From: a virus
Direction: 5' to 3' (one strand)
IMG/VR virus record: IMGVR_UViG_3300005807_000006
Span: 1 to 50,738 of that record
Length of the DNA stretch: 50,738 bases
Both the position numbers and the translations under genes were made by a program. The stretch's first letter is position 1, and every line of letters starts with the position of its first letter. Shown here in pieces: positions 17,287-24,467 of this stretch. Under the pieces are notes generated by a model. It saw only the letters and a list, made by a program, of their open reading frames with translations, made no database searches and had not been told where the DNA came from.

Positions 17287-19692
17287 ATGACAAGCGTTAA
17301 AAGTAAAAGATTAGGACAAGCTCCAGAGGAGGGGATAAAAGCCCCCGTAAAAGTTGCAACAATAGCCAATTCAACCTTAACAGGTTTGCCAATAATATCA
17401 GGATATCAATTAGTAGCCAATGACAGGGTGCTGGTCAAAAATAATACTGACCTAACTGAAAATGGAATATATCTTGCGGCAACTGGAGCTTGGTCGAGAG
17501 CTAACGACTGGAATAATGATAACGATGTTACTGGCGGTCAATTAGTCATCGATGCAAATACAGGGCTTTTATACAGAACTTCGTTTTCTGGAACTTTTTC
17601 AATTGGGATAACGATTACTAGCTTTATCGTAACTGATGCTGATACAAACTCTAGGCACAGAGACACGTTAGATATTGCAAGAGCGGATGCATCAATACAA
17701 CAGGGTACTCTTCTCCACATTAAAGAAATATCTTCTGGAGATGGTGGAGTAACTATTATTTTTGATGTAATAGCATTTGTAACTGAGCATGTGGGGAATG
17801 GGATTTTCACTCATACAGCAAATACAGCAAATAGCTTTAAAATGAGAGATAGACCTGCGCTTGAAAGCGATACTGTCGCATTAATGGCGGCAAGAACAGA
17901 TATTAAAATTGGATCGGCTATCTACGCAAAAGAACGCTCAACCGGAAACGGCGGCGGCGGACAGTGGAAAGCAATAGACGCTACAACAAGCCCGGGGAAT
18001 GCGCCGAATACTTTTGATATTGTTGCAGGCAATGCTGCGATTAGTTTTTCTTTAATTAAAACAAATGTCATAAATCCTCAAGCATACGGAGCAGCAGGTG
18101 ATGGTGTGGCAGACGATGTTTTAGTTTTACAGCGCATAGCAGACATACTCGAAGATAACGACATAATAAGAGGCAGTAAAGGCAAGAAATACAAAATGTC
18201 TATTAATTTAATAATACGAAATCAGGGTATAGCAATACAAATGCAAAGCATGGATATTAGCTTGTTAGCAAGTGCGACAAGTGCAGTATATTTAATGATA
18301 CTTGATTTAAAGGAATTTAAAGCGGCAAATTGTGATTTTGTAAGCGTAGAAGCTACAACAGCATACACTATTTTACTAGACGGCTCTCACGCAACACTAG
18401 CAACAGGTCATTACACATTCGAAGACTGTAACATAAGTCTAGCTAGACTAGCATTAATACAATTTAGACGAATAAAATACTTGAAAGTAGTCGGTTCAAC
18501 GCTAGAAGATTGCAGCAACTTTCATGGCTTAGGCTCAGAGAGAACGCAACAATTTGGGTTTGCTTCAAATGAAACTATAATTTGCGAAGATAACACTTTT
18601 AAAAATATAAAGGGCTTCGCTGGAGATATACACGGTTTAAATGTGTCGTTTAACCGAAACATAATGATAGACTGTGCATTTGGATCTAAAAACCAAATGT
18701 CGTTAGAAGAAAACGGAGCCAGTGGCGTTAACCCTATGTCAAACGTGACTAGACCTGTGATTTTTTCTTGCTTAGATAATTCTTTCGATTATGATTTTTC
18801 AAGAGCAAAATATACAACTAGTTTATTTGTGTCCCCTGAGTTTTTGTTTAGCAACACTGAGCTGTGTACGTCAGAAAGAAACAATGTTAGCGTTAAAAAT
18901 TTACCCTCAGGCGTAGACTTTGTGCTATACACCATGGGAGTTAAAGATACGTTTATTTCGAGAGATAACGTATATCTATATGACTGTCCCTTGACACTAT
19001 CGCCACCATTGCTACGCTACACAACAGCAGCTAGATTTAGCTGTATAAATGATAAGTTTACTATAAAACAGTTCAACGAGTTTTTTATTGGGTCAGATGG
19101 ACCCGCAAACCAAATCGACATGATTGACTGCGATATAGAGCTGGGAACAGGCATCGGAACAAGACCTAGCAGATACATAATTGGAGCGTTGACCGAAGCA
19201 ATTGATGTAAACTATAAGGGCAATAAGCACAAAGGACAAGTTACGGGGATTACATTTAGACCCCTAGAAATTGGGCTTGCTGTAATCACTAACTTAATTA
19301 TAACTGGCAACATGCAGGTAGATGGGACACAACCGAACACAGGTCTAGTCTCTGGCAAAGTAATCATTAATAATAACATAGGAATAAATAACAAAACAGA
19401 CATTGAAAATGGAATAACAGCTAATGCGGGAGGGGGTCAGTCTAGTGCTGTAGCTTTAACTAGCGAAGTAAACGAAGTTTCTACAGTAGCATCATCTGGG
19501 GATAGCGTAAAGCTGCTATCAGCTAGCGCTGGTCTTAAGCAGACAGTTATAAACTCAGGAGCAAACACTTGTACCGTCTATCCATTTTCAGGCGATGACT
19601 TAGGTGCGGGAGTTAATCTAGGACAATCATTAGCAGTTAATACTAGCATCACTTATTACGCATATACTGGAGTAAAGTGGGTAGCTGGATAA
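17287..19692 (+). CDS. Tailspike / tail fibre with beta-helix
   Basis: 801 residues. The N-terminus (about 1-115) carries VKNNTDLTENGIYLAATGAW, a module shared by many phage tail proteins that probably attaches the spike to the virion. About residue 262 begins NPQAYGAAGDGVADDVLVLQ, the entry motif of pectate-lyase-like right-handed beta-helices, running to about 700. The C-terminal 80 residues (VYPFSGDDLGAG...YYAYTGVKWVAG) resemble a small terminal beta domain. It probably binds or cuts a surface polysaccharide. It is the last structural gene and is followed by a regulatory gap. No template/variable repeats or reverse transcriptase were seen. Confidence 0.8.
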   Translation: MTSVKSKRLGQAPEEGIKAPVKVATIANSTLTGLPIISGYQLVANDRVLVKNNTDLTENGIYLAATGAWSRANDWNNDNDVTGGQLVIDANTGLLYRTSFSGTFSIGITITSFIVTDADTNSRHRDTLDIARADASIQQGTLLHIKEISSGDGGVTIIFDVIAFVTEHVGNGIFTHTANTANSFKMRDRPALESDTVALMAARTDIKIGSAIYAKERSTGNGGGGQWKAIDATTSPGNAPNTFDIVAGNAAISFSLIKTNVINPQAYGAAGDGVADDVLVLQRIADILEDNDIIRGSKGKKYKMSINLIIRNQGIAIQMQSMDISLLASATSAVYLMILDLKEFKAANCDFVSVEATTAYTILLDGSHATLATGHYTFEDCNISLARLALIQFRRIKYLKVVGSTLEDCSNFHGLGSERTQQFGFASNETIICEDNTFKNIKGFAGDIHGLNVSFNRNIMIDCAFGSKNQMSLEENGASGVNPMSNVTRPVIFSCLDNSFDYDFSRAKYTTSLFVSPEFLFSNTELCTSERNNVSVKNLPSGVDFVLYTMGVKDTFISRDNVYLYDCPLTLSPPLLRYTTAARFSCINDKFTIKQFNEFFIGSDGPANQIDMIDCDIELGTGIGTRPSRYIIGALTEAIDVNYKGNKHKGQVTGITFRPLEIGLAVITNLIITGNMQVDGTQPNTGLVSGKVIINNNIGINNKTDIENGITANAGGGQSSAVALTSEVNEVSTVASSGDSVKLLSASAGLKQTVINSGANTCTVYPFSGDDLGAGVNLGQSLAVNTSITYYAYTGVKWVAG

Positions 19693-19716
19693 TAGATCAA
19701 CTAAAATAATAATACC

Positions 19717-19753
19717 TTGACATAATATTTTTTAAGCGTATTATTATACGTAT
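19717..19753 (+). promoter_or_regulatory. Promoter with overlapping operator palindromes
   Basis: TTGACA at 19717-19722, a 16-base spacer and TATTAT at 19739-19744. An inverted repeat CGTAT-N4-ATACG (19737-19750) covers the -10, and ATACGTAT (19746-19753) is itself palindromic. This suits repression by the RHH protein encoded 22 bases downstream; autoregulation is inferred. Confidence 0.65.
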
Positions 19754-19774
19754 GTTAAATAAATAAGGCATTAA

Positions 19775-19999
19775 ATGAGTTATCTCGACCAACCGCCAAA
19801 AGGTTTAAAAAAAGAGATTGAGCCAAAAAAAAACCGTGGGGCACCTAAAAAGCCCGCTAATGAGCGGAGTGTAAATGTAACGATAAGTACTAGTCCTAAG
19901 TTTTTAGAGCTGTTAGACGCGCAGGGAACGGTGTTAGGTAAGACTAGGAGCGGTATGATCGAGGCAGCTTGTATATATTATTTTAAATTGGAGATTTAA
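19775..19999 (+). CDS. Ribbon-helix-helix DNA-binding protein
   Basis: 74 residues. A basic, Pro-rich N-terminal arm (KKNRGAPKKPANE) leads to a strand (SVNVTIST) and two helices ending KTRSGMIEAACIYYF, the Arc/CopG-type RHH layout. RHH proteins bind operators as paired dimers through the strand. It is the first gene after a promoter carrying palindromes, so it probably represses its own small operon (to about 21103). The target is inferred, not shown. Confidence 0.7.
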   Translation: MSYLDQPPKGLKKEIEPKKNRGAPKKPANERSVNVTISTSPKFLELLDAQGTVLGKTRSGMIEAACIYYFKLEI

Positions 20000-20001
20000 A
20001 G

Positions 20002-20220
20002 ATGAACGAACAACTAGCAAAATTAGCAAGAACACTTTTGAAAGAAGATCTTGCTAAGTTAACCAAAACCCACCAGACCATGTTTAAACGGATTTATTCA
20101 CGCGGAAATTTGGGTGCAGATATTAAAGATATTAAAGATATTGTAGATGCGATGCCAGATAACGATCTTGATTGGGTAATGCTGCTAGTGGAGAGGTCTT
20201 TAGATAGTTATGAGGATTAA
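20002..20220 (+). CDS. Small conserved phage protein
   Basis: 72 residues, helical. The segment MFKRIYSRGNLGADIKDI...DAMPDNDLDWVMLLVERSL matches a widespread small phage family of unknown role. A short tandem DNA repeat (GATATTAAA units near 20121) encodes the DIKDIKDI stretch. It starts 2 bases after the RHH gene stop with GGAG upstream, so the two are co-transcribed. Confidence 0.65.
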   Translation: MNEQLAKLARTLLKEDLAKLTKTHQTMFKRIYSRGNLGADIKDIKDIVDAMPDNDLDWVMLLVERSLDSYED

Positions 20221-20223
20221 ACG

Positions 20224-20472
20224 ATGAACGTTTATGAGATAGTAATACCGCTCAACAAGCTAAAGTCTTTAGTTGTGTACCCTAGGGGGTTTTATCAGCT
20301 TTGACATCATGAGTCAATTTCCTGCACTATGATAGTTGAAATTATCAAAGAAATTGAAGATAGTATTAATGACGAGCGTAATCACAAAAGATGTCATCAT
20401 CAACGCAGAATCGAAGATCAGCTAACTGAAGAGCTTGCTGGTGTTTCATTTTTACGAAATATTGCTAATTAA
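20224..20472 (+). pseudogene. Small gene interrupted by an in-frame TGA
   Basis: Starting at ATG 20224 (AGGA upstream) the frame encodes 26 residues (MNVYEIVIPLNKLK...) and meets TGA at 20302-20304. The same frame then stays open through a second ATG at 20329 to TAA at 20470-20472 (47 residues, MIVEIIKEIEDSINDERN...). Without the TGA the product would be about 82 residues. It could be one gene with a nonsense mutation, a read-through product, or two tiny genes. The second ATG lacks a good ribosome site, which favours a single broken gene. No family recognised. Confidence 0.5.
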
Positions 20473-20484
20473 AAGGGTTAAATT

Positions 20485-20703
20485 ATGAGTGAATACATCG
20501 GTTGCGTTATTTTAGTTTGGTTCTGGCTTGCTGCAATTTATTATTTAGACGAGAAATTTTTAGGCAAGTTTAAAACGTGGGGGGATTTAATATACCTTCC
20601 ATTCCTTATTGCCTTTTTCTTAAACGTAATAGCAAGTACATTGCTTTTATGTATGATAGTGTTTGTAGCAATTTTTATGGGCATTGGTTGGATAATTTAT
20701 TAA
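20485..20703 (+). CDS. Small two-helix membrane protein
   Basis: 72 residues, two or three hydrophobic segments (residues about 5-22 and 34-71) around a short Lys-containing loop. AAGGG lies upstream of the ATG. It is followed 11 bases later by another membrane protein. A holin-like or envelope role is possible, but the lysis module at 41 kb already has a better holin candidate. Confidence 0.55.
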   Translation: MSEYIGCVILVWFWLAAIYYLDEKFLGKFKTWGDLIYLPFLIAFFLNVIASTLLLCMIVFVAIFMGIGWIIY

Positions 20704-20714
20704 AGGGGAATAAT

Positions 20715-20927
20715 ATGAAAAATATTAAATATTTTGTTGCGCTATGGATTGTAGCTAGTGGGACATTTGCAAACTTAGCTATTAAAATTCAGATAGAAGA
20801 ATGCGGGTACATAAATTCAGAAGAAGCAGCTGAAATCATAAAAGACTCTTTATATTTCCCTTTTATCATCATACCTGTCATTGGAAATGAAATTAAAGAA
20901 AGCTCAAAATGTGGGGATGAGAAATGA
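20715..20927 (+). CDS. Small protein with N-terminal signal or membrane segment
   Basis: 70 residues from the ATG at 20715, with AAAGGGGA 6 bases upstream; longer starts would overlap the previous gene heavily. Residues 1-24 form a signal-like hydrophobic helix, and a second short hydrophobic patch (YFPFIIIPVIG) lies near 50. Function unknown. Its stop overlaps the next ATG (ATGA). Confidence 0.5.
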   Translation: MKNIKYFVALWIVASGTFANLAIKIQIEECGYINSEEAAEIIKDSLYFPFIIIPVIGNEIKESSKCGDEK

Positions 20928-21103
20928 AAGCAACTGAACTAGTCAGTAAAATAGCAAGCTATATGAATGAAGAAAAAGACTGTTATGTAGTCATACATTT
21001 TAGAGTATTAATCAACCTACAGCGCGCATTAGCTGAATGCCTGCTAAAAGTTTTGGAAGCACACTTAATTAACAAAACACGGAGGATTAAGCCAATGATT
21101 TAA
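20924..21103 (+). CDS. Uncharacterised 59-residue protein
   Basis: It begins MKATELVSKIASYMNEEKD and ends in a basic tail (NKTRRIKPMI). ATGA overlap with the preceding gene indicates coupling. The start (level, state, small helix, then CYVVIHFRV) resembles small phage proteins of unknown function. It is the last gene before the non-coding gap that precedes the cassette block. Confidence 0.45.
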   Translation: MKATELVSKIASYMNEEKDCYVVIHFRVLINLQRALAECLLKVLEAHLINKTRRIKPMI

Positions 21104-21425
21104 AGTAACGCTAGATGCGAAGAAGCTTAATTACTTAGACTAAAATAAACAAACTATAGCACAGCCATTGAAAGCAAAGACGAGTTTTTAATGTAATGAA
21201 AAATTATTAATCACGCCAACAGGTACAATAAAATGATAACGCAGGGGGAAAGCCCTTAGATCTGTAAAGTGGAGGATTAATACCTTGGAAGCTAAACTGA
21301 TCCAAACGCCCCTTAATTGGGGTTTTTGGGTGAAAACTAAATGAGAATAAAGTGATACCGCTACAAGTAAAAATAATTAGTTACGATTTTGGATTTAATT
21401 TATGCAATTGGTATTAGAGGTACGT
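21104..21425 (+). other. Non-coding gap before cassette block 1
   Basis: About 320 bases with no convincing gene. It holds a short terminator-like hairpin (21309-21327), and GGAGG near 21272 is followed only by a 19-codon TTG frame through that hairpin. GTTACGA at 21380-21386 could be a remnant core site marking the left edge of the cassette block, but nothing resembling a full attI or an integrase gene is present. Confidence 0.4.
21309..21327 (+). terminator. Short terminator-like hairpin
   Basis: CCCC (21309-21312) can pair with GGGG (21319-21322) around a TTAATT loop, followed by five T. The stem is short. It would end the 19.7-21.1 kb operon just before the cassettes. Confidence 0.45.
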
Positions 21426-21764
21426 ATGGCACGGAATATGAGTTTTGCAATGACCACAGACCAATTTAGAGCGCGAACCAAGACGGTTACTCGCAGGTTT
21501 GGATGGTGGTTTCTTAAGCCCGGCGACGAAGTGCGCGGGGTGGAAAAGGCAATGGGCCTGCAGAAAGGCGAGAGAATTAAACCGCTTGGAATGATACGCA
21601 TTGTTTCTGTGCGACCAGAGCTGCTGAACGCAATTACAAAGGACGATGTAATTAAAGAGGGGTTTCCAAATTGGACGCCAGCGCAGTTTGTGCAAATGCT
21701 GGTAGATCACTACCGCACTGATCCGGCTGCGACGGTAAACAGGATTCAGTTTGAGTACCTATAA
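21426..21764 (+). CDS. ASCH-like domain protein (cassette)
   Basis: 112 residues from the ATG at 21426 (AGAGG upstream). The N-terminus (MSFAMTTDQFRARTKTVTRRFGWWFLKPGDEV) and GMIRIVSVRPELL match the ASCH/PUA-like fold of small phage and cassette proteins that bind RNA or modified bases. Its base composition is visibly more GC-rich than the phage genes around it, a sign of foreign origin. The stop lies within the TAAC of the attC site that follows. Confidence 0.65.
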   Translation: MARNMSFAMTTDQFRARTKTVTRRFGWWFLKPGDEVRGVEKAMGLQKGERIKPLGMIRIVSVRPELLNAITKDDVIKEGFPNWTPAQFVQMLVDHYRTDPAATVNRIQFEYL

Positions 21765-21818
21765 CGGCTTTAATAAGCTGCTGAGTGAAACGAAGTCGGT
21801 TTGATTTATTTGTTATAT
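21759..21818 (+). other. attC site 1
   Basis: Left core ATAAC (with the stop codon of the ASCH-like gene) and right core GTTAT at 21812-21816, with a GGCTTTAATAAGC...CGGTTTGATT middle able to form an imperfect stem. It belongs to the family also seen at 22967, 34620 and 37335. Confidence 0.8.
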
Positions 21819-21835
21819 TATTTGAGGATGGGATT

Positions 21836-22114
21836 ATGGGTACTGGATTATTAGTGAAGGGATATTTACATAAAACCCCTATTTACGAGAAGGGTGATTG
21901 GTGTACAGAAGTTTTTATCGGTGACAGATTATTAGTTGATTCAGGTGGATTTGGCAGCGAATTCTTGGAATACGCAAAAATTTATGAAGTAATTGATGAT
22001 AATGGATTAACAAAATTAAAAAGTGAAGACGGGACGATTATAGATGAACGGCACACGAAAAATACAATGCCGTTTTTCGTGAAACTTCTACACCCTGCAC
22101 CTAACGATAGATAA
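21836..22114 (+). CDS. Cassette protein, beta-rich, unknown function
   Basis: 92 residues from ATG 21836 (GAGGAT upstream). A longer in-frame GTG start falls inside the attC site and is not credible. Beta-strand pattern with WCTEVFIGDRLLVDSGGFG and YEVIDDNGLTKLKSEDG, suggesting a small barrel. No family recognised. The next attC begins just after the stop. Confidence 0.6.
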   Translation: MGTGLLVKGYLHKTPIYEKGDWCTEVFIGDRLLVDSGGFGSEFLEYAKIYEVIDDNGLTKLKSEDGTIIDERHTKNTMPFFVKLLHPAPNDR

Positions 22115-22169
22115 ATATAACATCAAGTTAAAAAGCGCGTTTTGCATCGGCTTGAATACATTGTTAGGA
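22115..22169 (+). other. attC site 2
   Basis: Core ATAAC at 22117-22121 and GTTAGGA at 22163-22169; the interior begins ATCAAGTTAAAAAGCGCG, the most frequent attC family in this genome. Confidence 0.8.
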
Positions 22170-22194
22170 TGAAATTAACTAAGGAGTAAGGGGT

Positions 22195-22371
22195 ATGACA
22201 GATTATTACAGCCAGTTTCACCCGAAAGAAAGGACAGGAAAAGAGTGTAAAAAAGTTAAGTGCGAGAGATATAATGATTACTTGGCGTGGAAGCTAGGGA
22301 GCAGTGCTTTAGAGTATTGTATGGCGTGTAAAAACGCTCACGTATCACAGTATAAGAGCAGCAAAAAATAA
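22195..22371 (+). CDS. Small zinc-ribbon-like cassette protein
   Basis: 58 residues, MTDYYSQFHPKERTGKECKK..., with Cys pairs (ECKKVKCERY and YCMACKN) that could bind zinc. AAGGAG lies upstream of the ATG. Its stop TAA is the first part of the next attC core, the classical cassette arrangement. Function unknown. Confidence 0.65.
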   Translation: MTDYYSQFHPKERTGKECKKVKCERYNDYLAWKLGSSALEYCMACKNAHVSQYKSSKK

Positions 22372-22453
22372 CGTCGTTTTTAACTTGCGCCATCACCAAA
22401 CTATAAATAGAGACGCTGAGCTTTCAGCGTCAAGTTGAAAAACCTTGTTATAT
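22366..22453 (+). other. attC site 3, with clear stem and extrahelical base
   Basis: Cores ATAAC (22368-22372) and GTTAT (22447-22451). TTTTTAACTTG (22377-22387) pairs with CAAGTTGAAAAA (22431-22442) apart from one unpaired G at 22437, the extrahelical base expected of attC. An inner hairpin pairs GACGCTGA (22412-22419) with TCAGCGTC (22424-22431). This is the most textbook-like site of the set. Confidence 0.9.
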
Positions 22454-22475
22454 GGCAGTGAATTAAAGGAAAGAC

Positions 22476-22703
22476 ATGAACATAGACTGCTCAAAAATAG
22501 CAAACAAAAGTGACTTGCTGGTATTAGTTGGGGTGGTGATTATTATTGCTCTTCTTGGCGTGGCAGTTATGTTAACAATTTATGCTGATAACTTTATTGC
22601 TGGATTTTTTAGCGCAACAATTACTTGGAAATGGCATGGCTGGATTTACAAGCCGATAGATAGAATGCTGGATAAATTGTGGCCACCAGACGATGCCATA
22701 TAA
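22476..22703 (+). CDS. Small membrane cassette protein
   Basis: 75 residues with one strong hydrophobic helix (LLVLVGVVIIIALLGVAVML, about 14-33) and a second weaker one, then a Trp-rich C-terminus (WKWHGWIYKPIDRMLDKLW). AAAGGA lies upstream. Function unknown; membrane proteins are common in integron cassettes. Confidence 0.6.
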   Translation: MNIDCSKIANKSDLLVLVGVVIIIALLGVAVMLTIYADNFIAGFFSATITWKWHGWIYKPIDRMLDKLWPPDDAI

Positions 22704-22768
22704 CGACCAAGCTCAGTTGTTGCGACTGAGCAAAGCGAAAGAGCAATCAACTGGAGTGAATTGTTATG
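22699..22768 (+). other. attC site 4
   Basis: TAACGACC at 22701 to GTTATG at 22763-22768. GCTCAGTTG at 22711 and CAATCAACTGG near 22744 can contribute to the stem. The ATG of the next cassette gene (22766) lies inside the right core. Confidence 0.8.
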
Positions 22769-22972
22769 AGATTTAATGTAGGAAAATATTATAAACACAG
22801 TGGCGGCGAAATGATGCACGTGTTAGTTGCCACCAAAACAAAAGTATATGGACAAACAATGATTGCTGAATTTAATGATGGCAGCTTTAGACCTGTTGGC
22901 AATGACGAGACAAGCTCTGTTAATTGGGTGGAGTTAGACGATATTACTGAATGGGATAATTTGTTCTCATAA
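22766..22972 (+). CDS. Cassette protein, small beta-barrel-like
   Basis: 68 residues, MRFNVGKYYKHSGGEMMHVL..., ending in an acidic tail (ELDDITEWDNLFS). The YYKHSGG, YGQTMIAEF and FRPVGNDE pattern occurs in small phage and cassette proteins of unknown role. The start codon is formed by the GTTATG right core of the preceding attC, and no separate ribosome site is evident, so translation may depend on the attC sequence. Confidence 0.6.
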   Translation: MRFNVGKYYKHSGGEMMHVLVATKTKVYGQTMIAEFNDGSFRPVGNDETSSVNWVELDDITEWDNLFS

Positions 22973-23026
22973 CGGCTTTAATAATCCGCTAAGTGTAACG
23001 AGATCGGTTTGATTTATTGGTTATAT
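22967..23026 (+). other. attC site 5
   Basis: TAACGGCTTTAATAATCCGC... to GTTATAT at 23020-23026. Close relative of attC site 1 with scattered differences. Confidence 0.8.
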
Positions 23027-23044
23027 TATTTTGGAGACAAGTAA

Positions 23045-23221
23045 ATGAGTACGTTTGAAACAAAAGAAGAGTGCCTTCCTGTTGAAAAATTTATATGGGG
23101 TTGTATAGGTTTTGACTATAGGGAATTTGCAGGTATTAAAGAATTATCTTTTTCTGATCTATTGACATTACGAAGCTTAATTGATCGTCAGGCAAACGAT
23201 TTATTTAAGAACAGCGAATAA
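23045..23221 (+). CDS. Cassette protein, unknown function
   Basis: 58 residues (MSTFETKEECLPVEKFIWG...), with a C-terminal helix LTLRSLIDRQANDLFKN. GGAG at 23032 serves as ribosome site. The stop precedes an attC site whose left core reads TAAT. Confidence 0.55.
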   Translation: MSTFETKEECLPVEKFIWGCIGFDYREFAGIKELSFSDLLTLRSLIDRQANDLFKNSE

Positions 23222-23222
23222 A

Positions 23223-23283
23223 TATAATACTAAGTTAAAAAGCGCGTCTTTTTGCGCCGTCCGCGTTTATGCAATTGTTATAT
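23223..23283 (+). other. attC site 6
   Basis: ATAATAC left core (TAAT in place of TAAC) and GTTATAT right core at 23277-23283; the interior AAGTTAAAAAGCGCG is shared with sites 2 and 7. Confidence 0.75.
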
Positions 23284-23348
23284 TTTTTTTATTCGATTAA
23301 TACGTTTTGATTTTTAAAATATATGATATTTTTATTAATAGGTGATTT

Positions 23349-23528
23349 ATGGACGGGTATACGAAAGAAGTTATTGAAACTTTAGAAAATGAATTAAAAA
23401 CCACTGATACAACAGGTGAACTATTAATGCCGATTCTTGATGAAATAATAGCGGCTAGAAGCTGTGATGATAGATCGCTATTATGCGAAAAACTATTAAT
23501 TGAAGCACGAATATTCAACAGAATATAA
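23349..23528 (+). CDS. Cassette protein, helical, unknown function
   Basis: 59 residues (MDGYTKEVIETLENELKTTD...), all-helical and acidic. AGGTGA lies upstream of the ATG. The terminal ATA TAA merges into the left core of the following attC. Confidence 0.55.
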   Translation: MDGYTKEVIETLENELKTTDTTGELLMPILDEIIAARSCDDRSLLCEKLLIEARIFNRI

Positions 23529-23579
23529 TACTAAGTTAAAAAGCGCGTCTTTTGCGTCTTTTTGAACGAGCAGTTATAA
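23525..23579 (+). other. attC site 7
   Basis: ATAATAC to GTTATAA (23573-23579). AAAAAGCGC and GCGTCTTTTT form the stem with one unpaired T. Nearly identical to the sites at 36340 and 38760. Confidence 0.8.
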
Positions 23580-23596
23580 AGTTATTGGAGAATATA

Positions 23597-23821
23597 ATGA
23601 TTGAACCTAAGGGTTTGTTAAGTGGCGAGTTTTTTGAAGAGCAAACCATAATATGCCCCGAGTGTGGTGGTTTTGGATATATAGGAGACTATGAGGCAAC
23701 AAGCGAGCCTTGCGAATTCTGTGAAGGTCAGGGAGAATACGAACAAAAAGTACCGGTTTCATGGGCTACAATCAAAGAAATATACGCAATGGCTGTTAAA
23801 CATCTTGAGGATAAATCATGA
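23597..23821 (+). CDS. DnaJ-like CxxCxGxG zinc protein (last cassette of block 1)
   Basis: 74 residues from ATG 23597 (TTGGAG upstream). Two motifs, CPECGGFGYIGD and CEFCEGQGEY, form a paired CxxCxGxG zinc module like the DnaJ Cys-rich domain. Phages and cassettes carry many such small proteins; their partners are unknown. No attC follows, and its stop overlaps the next ATG (ATGA). Confidence 0.6.
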   Translation: MIEPKGLLSGEFFEEQTIICPECGGFGYIGDYEATSEPCEFCEGQGEYEQKVPVSWATIKEIYAMAVKHLEDKS

Positions 23822-23979
23822 GCATTAATCAAGATCGAGAGTCTCTTATTTTAAAAATAAAAGAGTTGATTGAATTGTATGAAAAGCGGGAAAATGATGC
23901 ACATAGACCACCCTATGAGCAAGAGGCTTATGGGGTTGTAGCATACTCTCTAAGAAAAATAATTGAGGTTAAATCATGA
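23818..23979 (+). CDS. Small helical protein, unknown
   Basis: 53 residues (MSINQDRESLILKIKELIELYEKREN...). It overlaps the previous gene by ATGA and ends in another ATGAGCAT that opens only a 10-codon frame. The joints GAGG-TAAATCATGAGCAT at 23810 and 23968 are near-identical, so a truncated duplication may lie here. No family recognised. Confidence 0.5.
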   Translation: MSINQDRESLILKIKELIELYEKRENDAHRPPYEQEAYGVVAYSLRKIIEVKS

Positions 23980-24052
23980 GCATAGGGTCAGTCAAAAATG
24001 GACTTTAGGCAGTTTAAGAAGATTTAACGAGACAAGTTTAAATAGTTAGTGT

Positions 24053-24190
24053 TATAATACAAATGCGGTGTGGAAGTCGCTAAAAAGAAATTGTTAGAGA
24101 AGGTTTAAATTTTGTGATTCTGGTGGGTTTTTCTATCTAACAGTTTCACCCCTCTTTCTAACAGGGTCACAAATTTTAAGCCTTTTTTTA
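24053..24190 (+). ncRNA. Candidate small structured RNA with terminator
   Basis: A perfect -10 (TATAAT, 24053-24058) is followed by a region ending in a long stem: 24102-24122 pairs with 24162-24182 over 21 positions with one U-U mismatch and several G-U pairs. Wobble pairs suggest selection on RNA. The loop can form a short GGTG/CACC stem, and seven T (24183-24189) follow. No good -35 is seen. It reads either as a short RNA or as the terminator of block 1 transcription. Confidence 0.55.
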
Positions 24191-24214
24191 TGCCTGAAAT
24201 TTACGGCTTTCACA

Positions 24215-24391
24215 GAGTTTATATAGAGAGTGAGAATTCGTAGACTGATACGATAGTTGGGCTGCTGCGAGCAAGCGAACTTTACGGACTAAGTAGTATT
24301 TTATGCCATAACGGTATCCGGAATCTTTAGCAGATATGAACAAGGCTTGCATGGTGGAGATCAGTGCCACCCTCACTCTCTATATAAACTC
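24215..24391. ncRNA. Inverted-repeat element 1
   Basis: A perfect 20-base inverted repeat (24215-24234 and 24372-24391) encloses about 137 bases with inner hairpins, for example ATGCC-ATAAC-GGTAT near 24303. No tRNA is recognisable. An ORF on the - strand across it (24188-24376) looks like a by-product. It shares the GTTTATAT arm segment with element 2. Confidence 0.5.
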
Positions 24392-24467
24392 AATGGTTCT
24401 TATACCAGAATTGAACCCCATTCCTCAAAAATTGAATCCAAATGCCATGTAGGCTTTAAATACAGTA

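Larger units (their letters stand above)
21426..23979 (+). mobile_element. Integron gene cassette block 1 (no integrase)
   Basis: Nine short + strand genes, seven of them followed directly by an attC-type site of about 55-88 bp. In each the stop codon lies at or near a TAAC (or TAAT) left core and the site ends in GTTA. Gene products are unrelated to each other, as in integron arrays, while the sites share layout and partial sequence. No integron integrase occurs anywhere in the window, so this is a CALIN-type cluster carried by a phage. The last two genes lack attC sites, so the right edge is eroded or phage-derived. Confidence 0.85.

Noticed and set aside
17287-19692. Possible diversity-generating retroelement target in the tailspike, given BPP-1-like packaging genes
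   Set aside because: No reverse transcriptase, no template repeat and no variable-repeat pair were found; the C-terminus is an ordinary small beta domain.
21266-21342. TTG frame of 19 codons after GGAGG before block 1
   Set aside because: It runs through the terminator-like hairpin and resembles no protein.
23976-24008. Ten-codon frame MSIGSVKNGL after the last block 1 gene
   Set aside because: Too short to support as a gene; more likely the stub of a duplicated or truncated neighbour.
24188-24376. Minus-strand ORF across inverted-repeat element 1
   Set aside because: No ribosome site, unusual composition, and it lies within a symmetric structured element; more likely a by-product of that structure.
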